A stretch of DNA of 54,223 bases from Phoronis australis (lineage: Eukaryota; Phoronida; Phoronidae): NCBI GenBank assembly GCA_002633005.1, contig NMRA01000196.1, positions 606,824-661,046 of the forward strand, written 5' to 3'. This document shows, piece after piece, positions 46,454-54,223 of the stretch. Numbering within the stretch: position 1 is the first letter of the stretch; every line of letters starts with the position of its first letter. Below the pieces are notes generated by a model. That model made no database searches. It saw only the letters and a list, made by a program, of their open reading frames with translations, and was not told where the DNA came from. The position numbers and the translations under genes are program-made.

Positions 46454-48878
46454 ATGAAAGTCCTGCTGACATTCTTCGCATTGGCCCTGGCCGCCTCCCA
46501 CGCTTCCCCCTTAGCAACGCTGCTTAAAAACATGGCAGGGGTGAAGTTTGGAGCACGCGAAAACGCAAACACGATATATAATGCGACAGCAGAGAACTCG
46601 TAAGTCTTCCATTGCTGATTCTTATCGGTTTAAATGATAGAGCTGTATGTTACGGGGTCACTGTTCGCACTACACGGAAGTTCCGTGAATCCGTGAACGC
46701 ACCCCTAAGGGTGGAGTCCACGAAAGAATCTGTCAGAGAAGTGTACACTGTTTATACGCTTGTTGAGTGATGACGTGTCACTGCAGTAGATGACACAATT
46801 TGGACCCGGAAATAAGAATAGACATGTCGTCAAACTGGGTCCAGAGCGTCATGATAACTTCAAAATGACGTCATGTTTAACATTCTATAGCCGTCAAAAG
46901 GATGTCCACAGTTTATTGGAGATAAGGCAATAAATTGTGTGAATTTAGTTTTAGACGGTGATGTGATAATAACCACATGGGTAAATTTACAGAAAATCTA
47001 AAGCACTTTTTCTATGACAAACATTATTTTCATTGAGCAGGACCAAAAACACAATCCGAAAACAGCAATTTCATTTCATACATGTATTAGACATTGCTCG
47101 TGGCAAGTTGCCGATTTGTGCAACTGAGCGAATGACTGTTCAAAATAAAGTTTCATTGGGAGAATATTTCTTCGAGTTGGTATGAGTTTAAGACATGAAC
47201 GGCAGCCTAAGATGTCTTCTTATGCGCAAATGTATTCTTGGCAACATGGTTTTGATGGTTTATTCAGTTTCAGGTGGTATTCTCTGAATTGCCTGTGCGT
47301 ATGAAGAGCCTAAGGAATGGCCACCGTGTTTACTGGGGCCAGCTGAGACCGTGACACGGTCTAGGTTCTTACTAATCTTGATTGCCGAATCATTGAGGCT
47401 ATGAATTTGGGTCTAATGTCGAAATTTTGAACTTTTATTAGAAATCTCGAGTTTCAAGATAAGGGTCACTCTGTGCAAACTAGCACAAGAAACCAAAACG
47501 CATGTACCATAATGTACTCGAACACACACTTACTGTATCTTGAGACAGCGCAAGAGTAGAACAGAAAATGAGAAAAAAATTTCGAGCACAAAGATTAGAC
47601 TTCGACATCTGGTCAAACTTTCCTTACTTCATTCACTAAAAATAGTAAATTTCATCACATTCTATGTATGTTGTTTTTTCAGGAGTATGCTGTGCAGCAG
47701 GAAGTGTTCGCTGTGGGTAAGTCGATCACTTTGTTATTTTTCGTTCAATCCACCACTATGGTGATATGGTAGTTAGTGGTGTTTTTCCATTGATTTCAGG
47801 AAAAAATCCAATAAAAAGTGTACTGTTCTGTTTCACAATGGCTGTCCCACTACTTTGAGTTAGGTTATTGCGCTATAACACGGCTTTCCGGAACCTTGCT
47901 TGAATAACCAGTTGAATCAGACTACCCAGAAATGAAAACATTGGTTCGTGATTTCGACAAAATTTTTCAACTCCTTCAAGTACACACAATAACTTGGACT
48001 TTTTAGGTGTGCAAAAAATCTTGATGATAGAAGAAAGACGAACGAGGTAAAAACTTGATTACGAGTTTGCGATAATTTTGGACAATACCAAATGAATGCT
48101 TTATCCAAATAAGTGCGATTTGATGCTGTTGAGAAGAAGGGAAGCATCTTACAGCCCATCGAATGTCTGCCGTGAAGACCGTCTTCAGCATCTTATACGT
48201 AATAAATTGCTTCAAAGCTGACTGGCCGTTTCATATTTGGTAGCCGTAGTCGGAAAGTTGAGTGCTTGCCAAGAGCGTTTGCAGGCTTAGTTATAAATAC
48301 GTAAATAAAACAACAAGAATGGATCAACTGAAATTTTCGGATGTAATAACGTCCTTTGTCAACAGAAACAGAAATAAAGACTTAGTTAAAAACGAAAAAC
48401 ATTTTGAAGATGGGAATTACCTCTTCTAGTAATTACACACGTAGCTTCTGCGTGAGTTCATTAGGGAAAAAGAGCATTACAGAAGTAATTTCATGGATCA
48501 TGTAGGAATTCTAAGCTGATCTTATGATGAAGAGAACTACGCCTGTCAGTTTGGTTGGTACCGCTAATGATGACAAATGGTCATCGTTCATAACGTCACT
48601 CATGGAAAACATCGTTTGGCCATTTATCATTACTCAGTGCTAAGAATTCATGAAAATTAGGCCTATCACGATTTATGATAAAGCTTGCATGATGTATGTC
48701 AATGGTAAAAGCTGAAACTGCCTTTGTAAATGAGTAACCTAAGCAGCTCGTTATTTTCCTTCGACAGAGAGCACTGGTTAAAGTAAACTTTGCAATGACC
48801 GATACGAACAAGGACGGGGCCACTACACTGCAGGAGGCGCTAGCGGCGAGCGAACCCCATATGGCGAAGAACGTTACA
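46454..48878 (+). CDS. Secreted single-EF-hand-type protein (5' part, three coding exons)
   Basis: Exons: 46454-46599, 47683-47716, 48768-48878. All junctions are GT-AG (donors GTAAGTC, GTAAGTC, GTGAGTA; acceptors TTTTTTCAG and TTCGACAG) and the phases agree (2, then 0, then 0). Exon 1 opens with a signal peptide, MKVLLTFFALALAASHAS, then a mature start with an NAT glycosylation site. Exon 2 adds CSRKCSLW. Exon 3 adds a calcium-loop pattern, DTNKDGATTLQE (D, N, D, G, E at positions 1, 3, 5, 6, 12). This fits an extracellular calcium-binding protein. No closer family is recognised. The frame is open at 48878, so at least one more exon is missing; no partner EF-hand was found downstream. M1 repeat copies lie in two of the introns. 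Confidence 0.7.
47350..47622. repeat. MITE family M1, diverged copy D (in intron 2)
   Basis: Carries AATGTACTCGAACACACACT, TATCTTGAG, GAACAGAAAATGAGAAAAAA and TTTCGAGCACAAAGATTAG, the M1 core and right end. It overlaps a meaningless frame at 47540-47764. Confidence 0.6.
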
Positions 48879-49619
48879 GTGAGTATTAATTAAATTCCCT
48901 TAGCATCTCTTTCTTTGTCTGTGACACTACGTACAACAACGTCAGCCTTTTTCACACGAACGACATTGTCGCCCGACCAGTTGCGTGACACGTCGGAGAC
49001 TCCGAAATTGCTCACGTGCATGACTACCCTTGACGCAAGACGTATTGGAGGTGTCGACAGGCACGTTAAGGGGAAGTCGATAATGTTCGGCTTAGTTCAT
49101 CTTTTCGGTCGACACATAGCCAACATGAGCGAATGAGTGCGTTTACAGATCAATTAAAATTAAAATTTGCGTAATAACCAATATTTCTCAACCCCGCAGT
49201 TCCATTAATTCTTATTAAGGAGATGGTGAAAAGAAAAATAGTCCAATGATTGTATGAGCTGTTTATTATTATGTGGCCCAGTTACGGCCCGTGAACACAG
49301 ATGTAAACAGTCAAATTGATCTTATACAAAGCTGTAGGCAATCAGCACATAGAATATGAAAGACAGAATAAATTAAATTACTTGAATTAAGGTAAATACA
49401 ACTCTCAAGGTCACAAAATTTACCGAAGTGACTGCAGACATTAAATGATGCTTGAATTCCGGAACATCTTACTAAGACTGCTGACTAATAAAACACAAGT
49501 AACAACTGCCAAAGCAACAAAGTTAGCAACAACACACTCATATTTAGCAGCTCAGTCACAAAAATATGCTTACATTTAAGGTGTAAAGAACTTACATAAC
49601 ATATTTCGGTAACAGCAAG
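48879..49619. other. Presumed intron of the EF-hand gene; nothing else seen
   Basis: Follows the donor of coding exon 3. A 73-codon frame at 48915-49136 has no domain or acceptor. Confidence 0.4.
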
Positions 49620-50400
49620 CACGTCTCTCCCACAGCTGTCCTCACCTTCTGATCGTCCCCAATACACTAGTAAGAATACACACATACACACACAAACACA
49701 CACACACACACACACACATTCACTCACTCACACACACGTACATTTATATGTATAGGAATATGTATACTTGTATGTATATGTCTGTACTTCAGGAGCAAGT
49801 TTTCGGTTATACAGAATTTGTTAAACGCTTTTCACTGTTCACAGTCTTTATTCCGTTACGTTCGTACATGTACTTTCGAAACAAAACTCTGCTCTCAACT
49901 GAACATAGGTACAGTAACTGACCTAGCGACATAATTAAAAGACACACGATATTGCGAAACATACTTGTTTCATTCTCAAGTGAAGATAAAATGACGCAGT
50001 AATGCCATCAGAGTATTAGCTGATGACACACACAGTGAGACACGGCGGGTGTGAAATACTGCAAAGAATGACTAATGAAGGGGGTAACAGGAAAGTCACG
50101 CAAACAAGTGTAACGTGCGGCGCGACTCTGTTTGCTGCTCATTCAAAACAGGCTTCTCAAAAGCAATTAAAAGGGACTCTAATACTTTCAAACGCAGCAC
50201 ATCTTGCTCCACGTAGCGAATTGACGTGTTTTCCACAATTTCTTGACGGGTGATTTTACGTTCGTGACCGCAGAAAATGATCTTGGATGGCTCCATTTTG
50301 AATATGCATGGATAACCGACGGGAAAGACTGCAAACCGTTTGACCAATGTAACATTGTTTGACGTTTGACATTCGTTCATAGGGCATACAAACTCATAAA
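49620..50400 (-). repeat. Left inverted arm of the Penelope-like element
   Basis: Complementary to 51042-51832 with few differences. It includes a minus-strand GIY-YIG part (CYIGQTVCSLSRR near 50330, then a frame at 50096-50380 with VLRLKVLESLLIAFEKPVLN). Its inner edge (about 50400) abuts the RT catalytic box. The long antisense frame at 50023-50253 is an artefact. Confidence 0.9.
49677..49740. repeat. (AC)n microsatellite in the left arm
   Basis: AC repeat within the 3' UTR region of the inverted copy. The right arm has a TATG/TA repeat at the matching place. Confidence 0.95.
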
Positions 50401-51058
50401 CATGTAGATGATATTTTGTTTATTGTGCCTTTGATGACTTGCTATCAGTACGTGATGAACTTGAGCGTCACTCTGTATTGAAGTTTACCCACGAGCTTCC
50501 TGTAAATGACAAGATTCCGTTTTTGGACGTTCTTGTTAACCATTCTCCATCTGAATTTTCTACATCAGTTTACCACAAGCCTGCTGATAAAGGTTTCTGT
50601 CTCCACGCCAAAAGTGAGTGCACTGCGCGGTATAAGGTCGCCGGTGTGGTCAACTTCCTAAAGAGGGCGTATTCGGTGTCGTCCAAATGGCTATTTTTCA
50701 ATCTACAAGAGGTAGATCGCATAAGAAAAACACTGGTGAATAATGGGTATACCAATGCTTTATAGATTTCCATATTAAGCGATTTGTGTCCAGAATTAGC
50801 TATGAAGTCCCTGCACGTCGGACCGTTGTCACAAAAAAAATATTTTACAAAAATGTCATGTCTAATATTTACCCCCAAGACGAACACACCATTAAGAAAA
50901 TTATAAGGGATAATGTTAAAGTTTGTAAGCCTGATGATTACCTCGATGTTATTATTTATTATCGGAACAGGAAGTCCTCAAACTTGGTCATGAAAAATAA
51001 CATTTCTAAAGCGAAAGTCCGCAATGTAGTGTTGTTTATGAGTTTGTGTGCCCTATGA
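50401..51058 (+). pseudogene. Penelope RT C-terminal part and linker
   Basis: HVDDILFIV at 50401-50427 is the RT catalytic box (Tyr of YVDD is His). After a frameshift, 50439-50765 reads FTHELPVNDKIPFLDVLV, FSTSVYHKPADKG and GVVNFLKRAY, the Penelope palm end and thumb. A stop follows NGYTNAL. 50786-51058 continues in another frame with YRNRKSSNLVMKNN, the linker region ahead of GIY-YIG. It would have reverse-transcribed the element RNA. N-terminal RT motifs are absent. Confidence 0.85.
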
Positions 51059-51348
51059 ACGAATGTCTTCGTTCAAACGTCAAACAATGTTACATTGGAC
51101 AAATGGTTTGCATTCTTTCCCGTCGGTTTTCCATGCATCTTCAAAATGGCGCTATCCAAGATCATTTTCTACAATGTCACGAACGTAAATTCACCCGTCA
51201 AGCAATTGTGGAAAATACGTCAGTTCGCTACGTGGAGCAAGATGTGCTGCGTTTGAAAGTATTAGAGTCCCTTTTAATTGCTTTTGAGAAGCCTGATTTG
51301 AATGAGCAGCAAACAGGGTCGCGCCGCACGTTACACTTGTTTGCGTGA
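51046..51348 (+). pseudogene. Penelope GIY-YIG endonuclease domain
   Basis: An open 100-codon frame: VCPMNEC (Cys pair), CYIGQMVCILSRRFSMHLQN (the YIG half with R and H), FLQCHERK, then VLRLKVLESLLIAFEKPDLN with the conserved Glu and the P-LN end, and a stop after LHLFA. This nuclease nicks target DNA for Penelope retrotransposition. The start is cut off from the RT frame by a frameshift near 51020-51045. Confidence 0.85.
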
Positions 51349-51630
51349 CTTTCCCGTTACCCCCTTCATTATTCATTGTTTGCAGTATTTCACACCCGCC
51401 GTGTCTCACTGTGTGTGTCATCAGCTTATACTCTGTGATGGCATTACTGCGTCATTTTATCTTCACTTGAGAATGAAATAAGTATGTTTCGAAATACCGT
51501 GTGTCTTTTAATTATGTCGCTAGGTCTGTTACTGTGTCTATGTTCAGTTGAGAGTAGAGTTTTGTTCCGAAAGTACGAACGTAACGGAGTAAAGACTGCG
51601 AACAATGAAAAGTGTCGTGCGTTTAATAAA

Positions 51631-51782
51631 TTATGTATATGTATATGTATGTATATGTATGTTTATGTATGTATATGTATATGTATGTATATGTATGTAT
51701 GTATGTATGTATATATATATATGTATATGTATATGTATATATGTATATATGTATATATGTACATGTATATATGTGTATATAG
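51631..51782. repeat. (TATG)n/(TA)n microsatellite in the right arm
   Basis: Imperfect TATG and TA repeats. Long Tyr/Met/Ile/Cys-rich frames across it are artefacts. Confidence 0.95.
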
Positions 51783-51832
51783 TGAATTGGGGACGACCAG
51801 AAGCTGAGGACGCCTGTGGTCTGTCCGTGTAA

Positions 51833-54223
51833 ACGATGCGTGCAAAATACCCTATTCAAGTACGTTAACAAATATATCGTTCGACTAGGCAATATCTTGC
51901 AAAAAATATCTTGCAAAAAATGTGTAGGTTTAATTGTACGAAGTAGTAACTTAAACAGTACGGGGAATTTATAGCACCGACACTTGTAATGATTGGGAAA
52001 AAGTAGGCCAACAAAACTTACCATTACACATGTACAGCTGTAAGATTCGTACACAATTTTGTCGTGGTGTGCATTGCTGCCTAGTTACTTGACGCTTTTG
52101 ATCCACTACAATGACAAAATGAACACGTGTTTACCAGAGCAACAGCAAATTCGGCGAAAAACGAATGTTGTCCTATTATTAGATCGACTGTGTTTCAACA
52201 AACTTACCGATCCAGATTATTTTTCCTAAATGATTATGGAGTGCACTCAGATGTAATTTATTGACTTCCGTGTCTCTCGCGTTAATGCAATAGCGTTAAG
52301 TCAAATTACCGGCTGAAGTGTCGCGTATCTCTTCTGACGAGCGACAGTTTCGCCCATTTTTAATTGGGCTTTAAAAACCCTGCTTCAATTTTAGGGTAAA
52401 ATTGTGATATGTAAGATGTTACAGTCGCAGTTTTGATGACCAAACAATTGGTTCACATATTTACAATCTAGTACGCTTCAAAGCGGTAGAAGTACCAGGA
52501 AATTAGTTCCCCTCTACGTTTCATACATTCAAAGTTTCTGACGACCGAAATAAGTATCCCGTGTTCCCTTGCTGTTTCAATTTCTGGAGACAAATAACTG
52601 AAAATGCCAACCGATCTAAAACACGTCAACTTTACAGTGTCCAGTTTTCCCAAAACGCTTTTGCGGATGTTCATCACTCTATTCAGCAATACAAACTAGC
52701 TACTGAGGATTTCCTTGTATCACACCTTCGGAAAAGGGGATTTTTCAGTGCTATTTTGCATCTGTCTGAAAAAGCCCCACTGGAGCTCTTTCCAAAAATG
52801 TTGGCGCTCTATCGCAAACATGTGTTACGCCTTCATTCAGAAACGAGGTTTAGACGTTTACTAAGGTGGAGTACATGATGGTGCTGCTGATGGTCTTGTA
52901 ATCTGCTTAACCGCAAGATTGCGCATGCGTTAATTTGGAATTGAACATTCGTTAAACTAATAGAGTGGATTTTTTGTTTAGTGTAAAGAATTTTTGTAAT
53001 TATTGGACTTATGATGTCCAACTTTCTCCTTTACCAGAACTTTTGTCACTGAATAGCGGAGATTTTGAGATATATCGGAATGCCAATCAAGAGCACGCAG
53101 AGAAACTTAACGTGAGATTGAAACATTCAAGTCAGTGCTATTTCCGTCAGAGGTGGTGGTTTGTTTCTACCCACGTGTAAGCTTTTCATCGGTCATAAAT
53201 GATAAAATGAAAACAATTAATGTTTTGAAGTCAACCATACATATTGTAAAATGCACTAACTTAAGATATTAAGGCACTTTTTACGTAAAAATAATTTGAA
53301 AAATTTCTTTGTCCTGGAGCTCACCTTCGGATCATTTCCGCTATCTTATTCGTCGGTTTCCTTGTTGATGAAAAACTGAACACCTTATTGTTAGTGTGTC
53401 GTGTTGCTTGCCTTTATTGTAGCGGGGAATGAAACATTGGTTCTGGTTTTTTTAACCCAAAGTGCTTCAAACCATCATTTACCTTGATTTTACAAGAGAT
53501 TCAAGTGTCAACATCATTAAACATACCGTGATAACATTGCTTAACACAATCGTGAATTCAGTATCCTAAAAACGAAAACATAAAAGAAAATGGGATTCAA
53601 ATGAAAATTTCTTAGATCCACGGGCATGAGTGTGACGCCTGAACGTACCCAGCGCCAGTTTGTCATGTCTAACAACACGCCAGTTTCTTTTACAAACGTG
53701 TCGCATATCTGCACTTCTGGGCGACGTCACGTGGAAAAGTTAAAAGGTCCACTGCGTGGTCTCAAACACTAATTTGTCACAACCACCACAAACACATCTC
53801 CTTGACATTCCTTATTATATCCTAAACCACGGGAAAACGAGCAGCAATATCTGGCGACTTTCCACACTAAATACAATGGAGGATGGCTGGTGCTGTGATT
53901 GGTTGTCCCGATTTTACGTAGTATGTATCGACCAATAATATCTCAGAACTCGAAATCGTGTAATTAACATGTTATCAGATAGTGCTTTTGGGTGTTATAA
54001 TTTTACACCTAGTCGACTGCTGGGGTTGCTTTATAGGCACTTTAAAATTCGTACCAGATTTCATTTTATCGCCTGATGGACCATTGTAAGTGTAGTTCGG
54101 ATACTTCTCTGTTGACAAGATATCAATATATTTTATTTATTTGAGCAGGCCTTTAAAAGGGACATTCTTGGCGATAAAATAATTTTCTTAGAAACTTTAT
54201 TACGCTTACTGATTAGGTATATA
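51833..54223. other. No identified gene; one unexplained ORF
   Basis: A 106-codon open stretch at 52561-52878 (+) reads TEDFLVSHLRKRGFFSAILH then LELFPKMLALYRKHVLRLHS. It follows a possible acceptor at CACTCTATTCAG (52686) in phase 0, which is the phase needed after the EF-hand exon at 48878. It has no EF-hand or other known motif, so linking the two is speculation. A second frame (52965-53177) is unrecognised. Confidence 0.35.

Larger units (their letters stand above)
49620..51832 (+). mobile_element. Penelope-like retroelement with inverted terminal arms
   Basis: An inverted repeat of about 785 bases (49620-50400 and 51042-51832) surrounds a 640-base core. The plus-strand core and right arm encode the end of a reverse transcriptase, a linker and a GIY-YIG endonuclease, the diagnostic Penelope pair. 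The left arm is a partial inverted copy of the 3' part (GIY-YIG end plus 3' UTR), which is one of the terminal arrangements described for Penelope-like elements. The RT part starts at its catalytic box, so the N-terminal half is missing. Frameshifts make it inactive. Confidence 0.9.
51042..51832 (+). repeat. Right arm of the Penelope-like element (GIY-YIG end and 3' UTR)
   Basis: Inverted partner of 49620-50400. Ends in GAATTGGGGACGACCAGAAG then GAGGAC-CCTGTGG, shared in complement with 49625-49665. Confidence 0.9.

Noticed and set aside
50023-50253. 76-codon frame (+) with a near-identical partner at 51191-51421 (-)
   Set aside because: Both are antisense to the GIY-YIG coding of the Penelope arms. 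Their similarity only reflects the inverted repeat.
51484-52054. Tyr/Ile/Cys-rich frames up to 143 codons on both strands
   Set aside because: Translation of the TATG/TA microsatellite.

Overview
The window is eukaryotic. It is AT-rich, almost all non-coding, has GT-AG introns and microsatellites, and contains a 395-base assembly gap (8118-8512). Its repeats (BEL/Pao, Penelope-like, a LINE tail, Academ-like, THAP and P2X7-C-type fragments) are those of marine invertebrate genomes. A deuterostome (hemichordate, echinoderm or amphioxus) is my best guess; it is inferred and weak.

Most recognisable content is mobile DNA. Three elements have long terminal inverted repeats (TIRs), start with TAG, end with CTA and are flanked by 3-bp direct repeats: E1 1863-5333 (ATA), E3 19021-21958 (CAT) and E2 28311-31466 (CAT). 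E1 carries a decayed gene with an XPG/PIN-like nuclease-type segment. E2 and E3 share TIRs and carry decayed pieces of one protein: a MAAP start, a DLV-LEAK-H-SCYK motif and a Cys-rich tail. Together they look like Academ-type DNA transposons. A BEL/Pao retrotransposon on the minus strand (10947-17354) keeps both LTRs and gag, protease, RT, RNase H, integrase and DUF5641 regions, all broken by frameshifts. A Penelope-like element (49620-51832) has RT and GIY-YIG coding enclosed by ~785-bp inverted arms. A 2.24-kb element (7493-9732) sits in a duplicated TTAA inside a repeat whose uninterrupted relative lies at 18125-18970. A LINE 3' end lies at 10150-10545. There are three MITE or foldback families. 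A P2X7-C-like fragment (+) and a THAP-like fragment (-) lie tail to tail at 22964-23745.

The best host gene is at 45290-48878 (+): a TATA-like box, a non-coding first exon, and three coding exons for a secreted protein with a signal peptide and one EF-hand loop. Its 3' end was not found and the Penelope-like element lies just downstream. Weaker host candidates are a type II membrane-protein first exon at 1170-1513 (-) and a short Met-Gly-Ser-Lys-Cys-Cys-Cys ORF at 36321-36506 (+).

The stretches 23746-28310, 31467-36320, 37972-45289 and 51833-54223 show no gene I can support. No tRNA, rRNA or CRISPR array was seen.
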